From Zantedeschia hybrid cultivar (lineage: Eukaryota > Streptophyta > Magnoliopsida > Alismatales > Araceae), in NCBI GenBank assembly GCA_030544215.1, contig JARZZO010000002.1, forward strand, positions 24,303,395 through 24,367,394: a DNA stretch of 64,000 nt. Reading direction: 5' to 3'. Shown piece by piece: positions 12,442 to 24,074 of the stretch; within the stretch, counting starts at the first letter, position 1; every line of letters begins with the position of its first letter. Both the position numbers and the translations under genes were made by a program. Under the pieces are notes generated by a model, which did no database searches, was not told where the DNA came from, and saw only the letters and a program-made list of their open reading frames with translations.

Positions 12442-13105
12442 CTCCTCGAATTCTTGTTTTCTCTTTGGAGTTTTTGCACTGTCATCTGTGATAAAACTCG
12501 ATAGTTAGGAATGGAAACTGTCAGGTTATCATCCTCTGGCTGGTCAAATTTCTGCAGAAGGCTGCTGTGGTACCCATGCTACTCCACGGTGTACTGTAGT
12601 TAATATTACTTTTTCTTTTTTTTGACATAGTGACTCAGATATGTATACATATTAAGGGACCACGGATCGGTTCCAGGTGTCTCCCAATATTTTCTTCCTA
12701 AGTAGGAGATCAATCTGCACAGGTATGATATTTTATCTAATTTGGCAATAATTCTAGATCAAATTGATCTTTGGAGAAATAATTTTATGGTCAACAAGAA
12801 ATTAGTCTCCGTGAATAAGAAGAATCTCACAACAAATACATGCGAAACGACATGAGTTTTTAAATCTCTGATCGAATTTGAACTTAATACCTCCCAAAGG
12901 AAAGTCAAGGAGTGAGTGAAGCAAACCAAGTAGCTAATTCGTTGGTTCATGGTGTACTATGTTAGAACGACGGGAAATCTTCACAAAGATCTCAGTAGCT
13001 GAGAGCAAAGGGTACTTGCAATAATCCCACTGTAAAGTTGCATTTTTCACCGCATGTGTGAAACATATTTTAATGATCATATGTTTCATTTTTTATAGAA
13101 GAATG
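10843..13105. other. Intergenic, with (GA)n at about 12414-12441
   Basis: A GA/AG run of about 13 units sits at 12414-12441. A GC-rich patch at 11240-11400 contains small frames without a domain. No host gene is supported. Confidence 0.4.
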
Positions 13106-13227
13106 ATTCACTGAGCTCGACTTTACGGTGAGATCGAGCTCTACAGTCAGGGGCATTTGTCACTTTACTCCCACGAAATTACCATGGGAGCTCGACCTCA
13201 CCGTGAGATCGAGTTCACTGAATCACT
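13106..13227. repeat. Nested inverted repeat with GAGCTCGA hairpins
   Basis: Two hairpins (GAGCTCGA, 13-nt loop, TCGAGCTC on the left; GAGCTCGA, 13-nt loop, TCGAGTTC on the right) are themselves inverted relative to each other over about 37 bases with a few mismatches. It abuts the left end of the collapsed gypsy copy and is probably part of its degraded LTR. Confidence 0.65.
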
Positions 13228-15148
13228 TTTCAGGTGAGAGTTTCCGGCGGGTGTAGGAGTCGTGGATTCCATCTCTGATTATGCGTCAGCAAGTACTGTT
13301 GTAAGGTATGTCCCGACGTAGTTGTACCTTTATTTCTGACATGTACGCATTATTAATTCCTTTCAGTTTGTAGACTATATATTTATTTGCTGAATCAAGT
13401 CGGACTGTAAAAATTTTATTTCCTACATTTTTACTTTACAGTTTGATACTTGTGTAGATTGTTTAGCTCAGTTTATCATTTATTTTTCAGACTAATTTGA
13501 GATCTTAGTTTGACTCCTAATTATAACGGTTCGATATCCATTTAGTAACGGGATCTCCAATTATAGGATAGTGGGTTGTTACAATTGATATCAAAGTGCG
13601 TGGTCTAGTAAATACGTCAATAATTATTAAACATTGTACCTCAACAAATGAATACATTATCCCGTATAGGCACGACAGATAGTTTAGAGTATGGGTTCTA
13701 ATTAGAAGCTTTCGATCTCTATGAGTGTAGGCGATATATGGCTCTTACGAGAAGGATACCTGTTATTTGTGATCAAGGAGACATTTCTAGTGGGTCTGAG
13801 GCTGATACGCAGAACATGAAGCATTTCGTAGAGGTAATGATGGAGACCATGACTAGGTATCCGGCCCAAGATCCTAGTGAGGAACCGAGCTCCCAGGGTG
13901 GGTCTTCGTCTATTTTGCAGAAGTTCCTAACAGTGAGGCCACCTCATTTCTCTGGTGGTCCTGATCCTGATGAGGTAGCACATTGGCTGAAGGAGATTGA
14001 GAAGACTTTCAATACCTTAGACTGTGCAGCGATAGAGAGGACTTCGTTAGCCACCTTTATGCTAAAGGATGATGCATATGATTGGTGGACTGCCTTGAAG
14101 AGAATGGCCTATGCAGACAAGAATTTCAGGGAGATCTCATGGGAGACGTTTGTGAGAGAATTCAACGGGCAGTATTTTCCCAAGCATATCCAAAAAGCTA
14201 AAGAGAAAGAGTTCATAGAGTTGACTCACGGTGGTATGTCAATGCTTGAGTATCAGACGAAATTTGTTTTCTTAGAGAGGTTTGTGCCTTTCATATTAGA
14301 AAATGAGGAGTGCAGGACCGAAAGGTTTATTGACAGGTTGAGATATGATTTGAAAAGTTTGGTGGCATCACATTATTATTCAGATTTAGCTTCAGCAGTG
14401 AAGTGTGCAGCAGCAGTGGAGGCACAACAATGTTAGATGGCTCAAGAGCGGGGATTGGCAGTTCAGGGATCGGCGTACAACAAAGGCAAGACAACAACAA
14501 CATCTCCTTCTTCTGATTTGGGATTGTCTTCGCTCGGGTCCAAGTTCAGAAGGTTTTTCTATGGTGGCGGTAGTAGTAGCGGTAGCAAACCTAGGTAGAC
14601 ACAGTGGGTCGGTGTTTTCTTATTCGACTTGACAGTTCCTATGTGCTTTTTACTGTGAACGTGTGATTTTATTTATTATTTATTTTGTGCACATATTGCC
14701 TATATCTCCTTGTTGTGCCGTGGTTGTGTGTGGGAGGTGAAGATCGCAGGATCCTTATTGAGTCTATTTTTTGTGTGACTCACTTCCTACGCTTTCAAAT
14801 GAGGGTTCCCGATAGGCGTAGAAGTTTTGGGTTCCGTCTCGAGTTGCACGTCAGCAACTACTATTTCGAGGTATGCTCCGATGTAGTTGTACTTTTATTT
14901 CTGGCATGTACACACTCTTAATTTCTTTTAATTTGAGGACTATGTATTTATTTGTTGAATCGAGTCGGACTGAAATAATTTTATTTCCTGCACTTTTACT
15001 TTACAGTTCGATGCTTGTGTGGATTGCTTAGCTCAGTTTATCATTTATTTTCTAACATAATTTGATATCCTAATTTGGCTCCTAATTATAACGGTTCGAT
15101 ACCCATTTAGCAATCAGATCTCCGATTATAGGGTAGCAGGTCGTTACA
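13228..15148 (+). mobile_element. Collapsed Ty3/gypsy chromovirus copy (LTR end, gag, LTR end)
   Basis: 13228-13583 and about 14700-15148 both align by eye with the last few hundred bases of the intact element's LTR (50600-50954), ending in GTTGTTACA and TCGTTACA. After the left piece comes a mutated primer site (TTGATATCAAAGTGC, compare TTGGTATCAGAGC). Between them lies a gag frame; protease, RT, RNase H and integrase are absent. A deletion therefore runs from the C-terminal part of gag into the 3' LTR. It is older than the 48-58 kb copy. Confidence 0.8.
13738..14596 (+). pseudogene. Gag of collapsed Ty3/gypsy element, truncated
   Basis: The frame opens with MALTRRIPVICDQGD and includes the retrotransposon gag core (WLKEIEKTFNTLDC, AYDWWTAL, EFNGQYFP). 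It is collinear with the first part of the gag-pol protein starting at 51112. TAG at 14434-14436 ends it after 232 codons. The same frame then continues in homology through KFRRFF and a serine/glycine run to about 14596, where similarity stops. The CCHC knuckle and all of pol are lost. It cannot make a working capsid protein on its own. Confidence 0.85.
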
Positions 15149-17189
15149 TCTCTTCTCTCCTTTCTTCTTCTTTTCCTTTTTTTTTATGAGTTGTGTCTCC
15201 AACTTCAAAAGGGGGGTTGTCTTGTATATTTTATAACCTTCCCACAATTTTTTTTGGCCACTAAAGGACACCATAAGGGTTAAAGGATGTAGGATATCCT
15301 CTAGTGGCTATTACAAAAACGGGGTAGAGGAATATCCTTTTCAGTCATAAGGTGGCCAATAATATGAAGTCCAATGTTCTTTCTTCTCTTTAGACAATTT
15401 GAGATAATTGCAAATAGGACTTTTTTGTGATCGGAGGGCTCAAAGAGTAATACGCATGGCTGCCCTCTATTGGTCGGCAATGAGTAGGAGATTCTTGGTG
15501 GGTGGGGATGGGCCAATAGAAAAAGGACACTTGTCTTAATATGGTAGGTACTTTTATTTTTTGCTTTTCACCTACCCTTTCTAGAAGTTTTTGGCCCTCA
15601 TGGGAAGACCACAAGACAACTTTTTTGGATAAGAAGGCCACGAATGGGCCAAGGAAAGTGGACTTTGCCTCCTTTTTTTTGCAGAGCCTTCATTTGTCAT
15701 GAACCGACCCACTCCTATTGGGCCCATAGGCCCATTAGCAGCTTATAAACATGCGGCCCATCACTATGCTTTCTACATAGGCCCTTTCAAGCTTTAGATA
15801 AGATAATTTTTGAGTTCTTCTTGGGGTTGGGCCCATTTCTGTCCCTTTGAACTTTGTTTAAAGGTTTGATGCTTGATCAATTTTTAATGACAACAAAAAG
15901 GAAATATGATCTTAGAACGAATGAGACAAGAACCTTCCAAAACAACGCCTCAATCGTCTTCTTGCCGAAAAAAGGAGATAATTGGACAAAAACATTAACA
16001 TTGACTAACTTAAGAATCAATGTGTTCACCTCGAAGACTAAGTAGACATCCCTTGACTAGTTCTTTATTCATTGCAAGTCTCTCACCATTGCCCACAAAC
16101 CAACAAATCTTCATTGTGAAAGCGAAATCTAATAGTAAAAAAGATAAAGGGATATATATCCCTGAAACTAGCATATTTGTCTATATATTCCCAACTCCCA
16201 TATATTGTAAAAAAATATGCTTGAAAACTTAGCATCGTTTCCCTGAGGTAATAGAATTGTTAACTATTGAGGAATTTTGTGGAATATGCTATCTTTCCTC
16301 AACTACACGAGATTGGAGGTGGTGGGTAGGTGGCAATGGCATTAGGGGCATCGTTGTTGGTGCCATTTGCAGTGATGGCATCAGTGGCAACACTAAGGGT
16401 GAGGTTGGAGATGTGGGTAGGGAAGGTTTGGGGGTCAGTGGACCACAGTAGCCTTATATATATCCCCTAAGGTTACAGGGTGGCCATCCCATACTCCTGC
16501 GGCAAAGGCGACCAGGTGAATGGTGGGTATTGCTTCACCAGTGAGTATGGAGACGACGGTGGATACGGTGTAGGCTTCAGTTTCCCTAGTAGGTAAGATG
16601 GCGGTGCTACACCTAGGACAACCAGTGAGATGATTCATCAGCGATGACATCAGTGGAGGTAGGCCATCGGAGGGGCACCGATCTATATGTCATTTGGTCG
16701 GGGCCTGCTCATCTCACTAAGAACAGCAAACCTGATTAGTTCGCAACCTTGGGTTTTGTTTATATCATCTGAGTGAAATTAAGCTAGCTAGCTTGCTGGA
16801 GGTACAGGCGGAGGGGTGGATTTCCACAATGTGGGATTTTGTTTGTCGTTGGACGTAAGTTGGATGGATGCTGGAAATCTAAATTATTGAAGAAATCAAT
16901 CTCACTTTTAGACATAGGCGGTGATCGATTGAGTGGACATGCTCCAAGCCGACATCCTCTAGCCCATCCTTGACTTGGACATCGACGATCGTGTTGACCT
17001 CCGCCATAATATTCGGGGCTTTTAGATCTGGGTGTCGGGTTTCATATAGGTTTTGGTGGGCCTTTTAAGGGTTGCCAACATGCACATGAAAGGCACCAGC
17101 TCGACTGAATGTGATTCATAAGACTCATTGGACTATGCTAATGCGATTCAGCATGCATGGATGTGAACCATGTGGCTGGATCTCGTCAG
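15149..17189. other. Intergenic or unclassified repeat, no supported gene
   Basis: Short open frames only. Around 16310-16440 a GGTGG/GGCAT-rich stretch looks low-complexity. The left boundary of the old LTR that follows may reach into the end of this stretch: near 17105-17165 there are TGAATGTGATTCA-like blocks. Confidence 0.35.
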
Positions 17190-19314
17190 ACCCACTATTT
17201 CACGTCATGTGAGGGTGACGCATTTTGCAATTCGTGTCAACTTGACATGACATGATTTAGCTCCATCTGCATGTGTCTTTTTGCCCCATGGCATCCTCCT
17301 CAACCGCGTGGCACCTCCGCCTGCAGCGGAGGTGCCGAGAGTGGTGCTTAAACCCCTAAACTCCCCTTCCTTCTCCTCATTTTTCCTCTTCCTCCTCTTT
17401 CCCCACAACCTTATTTTTCCTCCTCCATTCTCCTCCTCTCCAAAGCTTCCTTTTCCACTCCACCACCGTCCACCACCACCACTTCCTCTCCTCTCCTTCC
17501 TTGCAGTGGCCGACACAACGGCGAGGAAGCGGGCAGAACGGCAGGACCGGCGGCGCAGCAGAGTGAGTGGCAAGGCAGCGGCAAAGGCAAAGGCAATGTG
17601 AAGGGTCCCATTGTGGGTTAGAAGGAGTCCAAGACCCAAAGATAGGATGACAGTCCCCTCTAGTACGTAGAAATTCCTAGAATCCATACTAAGACTTCAG
17701 TCTATTTCTGTGAGTATTTGAGCATGTTTTCATGGTGTCCTTATGGAATTTGAGTTGGTTTTTATGAAGAGTTTGTTTAGGATGCATGAGGGTTCAGGTT
17801 CTCCCTCTTTGTGTATTTCATGGGGTTGTTCGGGGTAGCCAGGAGGAGTTTGGTGCCACCTCAGCTAGGAAACTGAATCACGTCAAAACCAGACGACGTG
17901 TAATGAAAGGCGTCATCCTAGTCGGATGTGATTTAACACCCCAAGGCCTGAACTATTTGAGTTAATCTACTTAACAAATAAAAGATTAAGTTGATTCATG
18001 TCGCCCTTGACAGATGCATTTCAAACTAATCGTTTGTCTGTTAAGTAGGATTATACGAGTTGAATGGCGCAGGTCTGAGAGATGCGATTTGAATGGCGTC
18101 TGCTCCAGGTGACATGATTTGAAATAGAAGGTTTAAAATCCCTTAAAACTATATTATTTGTGTGAAATAATGTAAAATAGGGTTAATCTTGTTAGATTAT
18201 GTATTTTGCATTACAAGATAATTGTTAGTTATATTTCTACATACTTGCATGCTTGGATCATTCACAAGGATAAATTTTATGCTATGTTTTATGTGTTGGG
18301 ACCCAAGAATGACACCTTCCACTAGTATTACATCTTGTGTCTTTGTACAGATTATGATCTACGAGAGCACAGGTCACGGATTATCCCCCTGTGCTTCGAC
18401 GTGATTGGGTTTGAGTTGGTTCTAAGGTCCTTGATTGTGTAGTCTTGTCTAGGCATTTGAGGGGAATCCAGACCGTTAAGACAGTAGCTTACTTCTTGTG
18501 TGCACACGTGACTGAAGGGCATTGATCCTGTGTGGACTCATAAACTCTGGTTAGTCCTATTTTGTTACGCATTGCCTCACTTTATGAACATCCTGAGCCT
18601 TGTAGAAGTAGGCAGGCGTGTGTTGGCAGAGTGGTAAGTCGCCATGTACACACTCAGCATGAGTGGTGAGGAGAGTTAATGCTAGTGGAGTGAGTGTCTT
18701 GTCACTCTAAGGCTAGCTAGGACGTGGAACCACTTGAGGCCATATGACAGTTGGAGTAGTTTTTACTATCTGAGGGGTTCTGACTATCATAGTAGGGTAT
18801 GTGGCTTCTTACGTGCACTATTGTTCCAATTCAATTTACTTCTACGTTAGCCCGTAGATTTATTTCTTTTCTTATATCCTTGCCCCTGCTAATTCGTGTG
18901 GGTGTGTGGAAGGTAAGGATCATGGGATTCCTAATGAGCCCATTGAGTTGTGGCTCACTCTTTATCCGTTCAAGTAAAAAATCTCGGCGGAAGTAGGGAT
19001 GTGATCTTCTCTCATGTGACGCGTGCCAGTTACTAGTATTGTTTTTGGAATATGCCTCGACGTAGTTATATCTCTCATTTGGATCTATAATATTTTATGA
19101 CACTACATAATTATCGCTGGACTATACTCAGATTGTATTATTTTACTTCCTATCATTTGCTCATTTTATTTAGTCTGATTTTTTTTCTCTGTTTAACTTA
19201 GTTTATCATTTAGTTCACCAGAAGTGTGCGATTGAACTATGGCTCAAATCTGAAAGTAATGATCTGATACCCATGTTGGTCTGATTTTCTAACCGAGGGT
19301 GTCGGGTCGTTATA
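17190..19314 (+). mobile_element. Old, decayed solo LTR related to the chromovirus LTR
   Basis: It has the same order of parts as the intact 2.3 kb LTR. Degenerate GCGTC/GACGC-type modules (for example 17877-17940 and 18060-18125) accompany a pyrimidine-rich block CTCCCCTTCCTTCTCC near 17360. Next come a purine-rich tract near 17540 and the LTR tail CCTCGACGTAGTT to GGGTCGTTATA at 19050-19314. Most CpG sites in the modules have become TpG or CpA, as expected of old methylated DNA. No internal sequence flanks it. The left border is approximate. Confidence 0.6.
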
Positions 19315-20950
19315 TCCGCATCCCTGGTAAGGCCGCCGCAGCCACTACAGGAGCAGCAAATGACTCTGGCACACACTCATCCTCCGTCATCCACGGCCAT
19401 TGGCACACCCTCTGAGACAACTCGGTCACCTCCGTTAGCTGCTCCATCTCACCGTTGTAGAGACTCCTAACCCCCTAACCCTCAACCCAAGGGTAAGTTA
19501 GGTATTTACGATTTTCAACCTCAATTTATCAACAGACAAAGCAAGGGTATGGATGCAACGTCAATGTTTTCGGGGATATTTATTTTTACAACATATGAGA
19601 GTTGGAGATATAGATATAAATGCAATAATTTTCAAAAATATATATGCAAAAAGCACAAACATTACCAGTCAAAAAGGCTCGGCATGGCATGCTCTTCCAC
19701 TGTCATTCCCTGAAGACCAAACGGTCAATCACGTTGAACTTTAACTTTGACCCTCCAAAAGGTACGATAAAACTACACAGTGCAACCTAAAAATCAGATA
19801 GCTGAGATTTAACTCAACATGCCACAGGGCCAAACACCTCCTTAGGTAGGAGCACCTTTATTTATCCTTTTTATTTTTTTTATTTTTTTAAATTGCTTCT
19901 GTCACCATATCCGAAATTCCGAATCCTTGGGTACGCAGTGAGAAAACGGAGACATACCCACCGACCGGGGGGAGAAGGTGGCTCTGCGACCGTCATTAAT
20001 GTCATGAATGCTCCAGGCGACCAACTGGAGCGAGCAATTGAACGGCAAATTCGCAAAAATCCCTCCAACTCAAATCTAATCTGTAGAAAGAGAAGTTTGA
20101 ACGTGGACCCCGCCAAAACCGGGAACAAGACAAACCCGGAACTGGTCAACAACGTAGGCATCAACACACCCACCGTACCCAATGGTGGCCATGGTTAACT
20201 GATTAATAAATAATAAATAAGTATAACCTATTACTATACGTAAGTTCTGCCTGTAATAAGTTAACTAGTGTTGGCCTAGAAAAGCCTTTGTGGTTGTGCA
20301 CTCGCGTGTGCAGCATGATGCCTTGCCTAATCATTCCTTGCTGCAACTTTCAAGGCAAGACGAGCGGCCAACATAGCTGGCATTGCTTGTTGTGGCCCGG
20401 CTTGCCAAGAGCAGCTGTCAGCCCGCCATTAAAATCCCTCCCCCCAACCTTTCGTATTCATATGCAAAGCAGGGTGCACATGACGTCCAATCCAGCTCCC
20501 TCCATCTGGCCCCCCACTTTGGTGCTTAGCAGCTCAAGTGAAGAGGAGTAGGATAAACATCACTTTTACAGGCAAGGCCAAACAGATTCACCACACCACA
20601 GAATGCCATGCCATCCGCTCCCTAGAGTTTATGAGGATGGGGGGAGTCCAGTGTAATTAGTGACGTTGGGAACGAGGGGAAGTGTTGTTGCGTGGGGACT
20701 GGTTGTTCTCTCATCCCCTCCTCCAAGTAAACAAGTAAATGTGTGGATTTTATGAGCATCAGTAACGAGGAAGGAGAAGGAGGGTGAGATATGTCTCCGT
20801 TTATGACGGAGAAGGGAGGGGTGGGAGGGATGATTTGATTGTTCTTCCACTCCATTCAATGCTTCACCACGCAAAGAGAACAATAACCTCCCAGCTCCTC
20901 ATGTATTCATTCCCTCTTCTGTTTCCACACTGCTTCTTAATTTGTACCAA
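19315..20950. other. Intergenic, nothing recognised
   Basis: A 101-codon frame at 19893-20198 and its antisense partner show no known domain. The last few hundred bases lead into the MIR394 promoter. Confidence 0.35.
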
Positions 20951-20953
20951 CTG

Positions 20954-20986
<33 letters not shown>
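20954..20986. repeat. (CT)n microsatellite upstream of MIR394
   Basis: A CT run broken once by TTT, ending 17 bp before the TATA box at 21003. CT-rich tracts just upstream of the start site are common in plant core promoters. Confidence 0.9.
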
Positions 20987-21002
20987 ATACATACTTACCC
21001 TC

Positions 21003-21010
21003 TATAAATA
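21003..21010 (+). promoter_or_regulatory. TATA box of the MIR394 transcript
   Basis: TATAAATA lies directly after the CT tract. A start about 25-35 bp downstream (near 21035) would place the microRNA stem roughly 90-120 nt into the transcript. The start site is inferred. Confidence 0.7.
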
Positions 21011-21119
21011 GTGCCCGACCTTTGTAACCTTTCCGTGTGTTTTCTTCTAATTTACAAACGATGCCAAAGGAGAGGTAGAGAAGAGGAGAAGTGAAGTTTG
21101 CTCGGCATGTCTATATCAT

Positions 21120-21312
21120 GTGGTTTTTCTCAAAGGGTCTCTAACAGAGTTCATTGGCATTCTGTCCACCTCCACACTAGGATCAAACCACCTCCCTCCC
21201 CTCAAACAGCCAAGCTGCACTGTCATGGAGCACTTGGGAGGGGGCCACAGCTCTACGAAATGGAGGTGGGCAACCTGCCAATCGATTTCTGTTGGCTTCT
21301 CTTTGTAAAATC
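21120..21312 (+). ncRNA. MIR394: MIR394 precursor hairpin
   Basis: The mature miR394 sequence TTGGCATTCTGTCCACCTCC is present exactly at 21154-21173 on the 5' arm. The 3' arm at 21262-21282 reads GGAGGTGGGCAACCTGCCAA and pairs with it except for one internal 3-nt mismatch. With 2-nt overhangs, miR394* would be 21264-21283, close to the known AGGTGGGCA star. Lower-stem pairing continues (AACAGA/TCTGTT, CAAAG/CTTTG at 21131-21135 and 21299-21303); the loop is about 85 nt. In angiosperms miR394 cuts mRNA of the F-box gene LCR and acts in shoot-meristem competence and leaf shape. The locus is transcribed by Pol II from the TATA box at 21003. Small open frames over the hairpin (such as 21098-21319) have no support as proteins. 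Confidence 0.93.
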
Positions 21313-21319
21313 CATGTGA

Positions 21320-22790
21320 TGATTGAGTTCCCACTGGATGGTGGTATCCAACGATCTTTGCATCCTTTCCTTTCCACTGTTCTTTTTTCAGGTAACCAAA
21401 CAATCCCATCTAGTAAAGCATAGAACCACAGCCTCTTATTTGATTTTTGAATATGTAGATTTCTGTTGGTTCTTTCCTGGCATGCTTTCACCTCCTTCAC
21501 CGCTTTTCTTGACTTTCTTTAGGTCTTCTCCATCATTCGAAGGACGGGCTCTTAATGAATGCCAACACCTTCCATCTGTTTCCACCCAAACATGCTAGGC
21601 AGCAGGGACGTGTTCAAACTGTGTCTCTCTACTGCTCTCTCATTTGTTTCCATCTTGCAGATGCCTGTATGCGTTATGGTATAGACCTGCCTTAGATATG
21701 TTTATATTGTTATCTGTAGGCCGGTCGCTCCAGATGAGGGAGAATAGATGGCATCATTTATCCTCAGGTGAGATACTAAACATTTCCGTAAGTATAGTTC
21801 TCCTCTTGCCCTAGTGAGTAGTTGATGAGAAACCAGAAGAAAGTCTTGTTTTTTTGCTCTTTTGGAAATCCTTCTTAAGTTTATCTCCTTTCGCATTACT
21901 TCCCGTCTATATATCCAACTTTGGTTAGTTTTTCATTGTTGGTTATGGAGAGTCAAAAAGAACTCTTTAAGGTTCTTCTTGTCGTTAGTAGCAGTGTTTC
22001 CCTTCCTTCCCTATAGAAAGCAAAGGAAACACTTACGGGGTCATTTGGATGTAGGATTTAACTTCTTTTACTTTGAGTTAGACTGTCACATATATCTTAG
22101 CTAGATCCCCCTGATAACCATGTCCTATTAGACCGTCATATACATTCTAGATCCCCCTCCCAACCATGTCCTGCTAGTTGCTTATTTCTAGGGTTAGGGT
22201 TCTCATATACCTTCCATTGAACCCTTCTAGCAGTGGTTAAATCTTGAAGAAGATAATTAACGACGCCTAATTAAGTAGCGTGTTTTAATAGATGTTATCT
22301 AGCAGCACGTCATGTTCAACTGTAAGGTATGCTATTTGCAGGGTAACGTCTAACCCTTTGCGTACTACTGTAGACGGAAATAATGATAACATATACACAG
22401 AGTTGTCTCGATGTCGTCGCCCATCCTGGGATACCTCCATGCATGCATCGTAGACATAGGGTCATGAGCCCTAACCCGTATAGACATTTGTTTGTTTGCT
22501 AGTATGGATCTGCAAAGTTGAGATATATATCTCGCTCCAATCCATGCCTCGAAAGTATATTGTACGCTTACGTTTGTTCTATTGCATGTTCGTCACGGGC
22601 GGTAGGGGTTAATGATGGCTGATGGGACTTGGGTTGCAATGTTTAAATATTCTCCATCTTTGCTCCTGTAATCATCATATTCTCTCTTTGCCTTTCAGAG
22701 ATCTTTCTTTGGTCCCAAGTGTGGTCAACGGGCTTATGTATTGGAAAGCTGAAACCTGCAGCATGTTGGAATTTTTTTTTTATAATTAAT
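21320..22790. other. MIR394 3' flank and intergenic DNA
   Basis: No second microRNA hairpin, conserved frame or transposon end was recognised. The primary transcript may extend some way into this stretch; its end is not visible. Confidence 0.35.
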
Positions 22791-22970
22791 GAGAAGAGAT
22801 CCTCTTAATATAAGTTTAGATAGGAGTCCAATAGTATTGAAGAGAGAAGAACTTGAGTATTTACTAAATTTTGAGATCACATGAGAAATTTTTTTTAAAG
22901 TGTTTGACCTCTTCTCTTTCTCAGTATTACCATACTTCGGTCTAAACATGTACTAAGATGATCTCCTCTT
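22791..22970. mobile_element. Long-TIR MITE, copy 2
   Basis: The left end GAGAAGAGATCCTCTTA and the reverse of the right end (AAGAGGAGATCATCTTA) are inverted repeats continuing inward through GTTTAGA and the AATAGTATTGA / TCAGTATTACC region. Same family as 6573-6753. A target duplication was not resolved. Confidence 0.5.
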
Positions 22971-23539
22971 CCGCAGCGATGCTTTAGCTTGTAACGTTGT
23001 ATCGTGGGTAATTTTCAGTTGCACTTCAAGACATTGATGTGGCCACATGAATGTAGGACTCATTGTTGGATTTCTGGGTTCTATCTTAAGTACCTATCAT
23101 GGATGATCACATGAGTGAGATCCTGTACTTTATTACCCAACATTTACTGTTTGTAAAAACATTTCTATTTGATAGAGATGAGATTCCTGGGTACATCATC
23201 TCCTGGATCTCATCTTGATTTGATGTAGAATTAATTGTTTGTTATGGATGGAGGTTTTGGATTGATGGCTTACTTACTAAGCAGCCGTAAGGCTTCTTTC
23301 ATAAGAGAATCTCTAGCATGGGAGCATCATCGAGTGATAGCTTAAACAAACATGGCCCTGCTTCAGATGAAAATTTTCTCCAATCTATTTTACAGAGTGA
23401 GTGAAGCTTCCTTTAGCTTTCCTGTTGACGTCCGTTTTTCCTGCTCTTGCCCACATTAATGTCCAACATGGTGGACATCAACCTCCCGCGGGTGCCCAGC
23501 TCGGCTGGGGGAGTTGGGGGTTGGGTTGCGTTAGTCGAG

Positions 23540-24070
23540 GTACTGGGGGTTTAATCATATCTTCATGCAATAAAGTGCATTTGAGCATGTACGTGTAAAT
23601 AGAGAAAACAAATTAAATAGCCTATGCTCAAGTGATGTCCGTTCCTTTGGTTTATAGTGCATTGATTATGCTTTGATAGTTGAAGGAGATCACCTAGATC
23701 AGTACTAATCATAATTTAGAATCATTTTGAGGAGATCATCAACATTAGATCAGTACTCATCATAATTTAGAATCATTTTGAGGAGATCACCAAGATTAGA
23801 TCAGTACTCATCACAATTCCTCTCTAGATCTGTACACGAAGGTTGGTTCTTCCTCATCCGTTAAATCATAATCTTCAAGCAATAGCGTACATTGGAGCAT
23901 CTAAATGTAGATCAAAGCAAACAATGTACATAGTTCCTGAATGATGCTCGAGCTACGTTCTTTCCTTTTGTTTATAAGTCCGTTAACTTTATGCTTTGAC
24001 AGTCGAAGCCAATCACCAATTAGATCAATACTCGTTATATATATTTTGGAATTTCATGTTGAGGGGGATC
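23540..24070. repeat. Diverged tandem duplication of about 310 bp with an inner 51-bp tandem
   Basis: A block starting at about 23561 (TTCATGCAATAAAGTGC, then TGAGCATGTA) recurs near 23873 (TTCAAGCAATAGCGTAC, then GGAGCATCTA) and the likeness continues through GCTTTGATAGT/GCTTTGACAGT. Inside the first copy a 51-bp unit beginning TAGATCAGTACT starts at 23695, 23746 and 23797 (the third partial). Non-coding. Confidence 0.7.
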
Positions 24071-24074
24071 CTGC

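Noticed and set aside
13527..13545. GGTTCGATATCC, like a tRNA B box
   Set aside because: It is part of the conserved LTR tail (also at 15093 and 50900); no A box or cloverleaf is present.
21062..21077. TGCCAAAGGAGAGG, like the start of miR399
   Set aside because: The match covers only about 14 bases and no complementary arm lies nearby. It sits in the 5' part of the MIR394 transcript and is probably chance.
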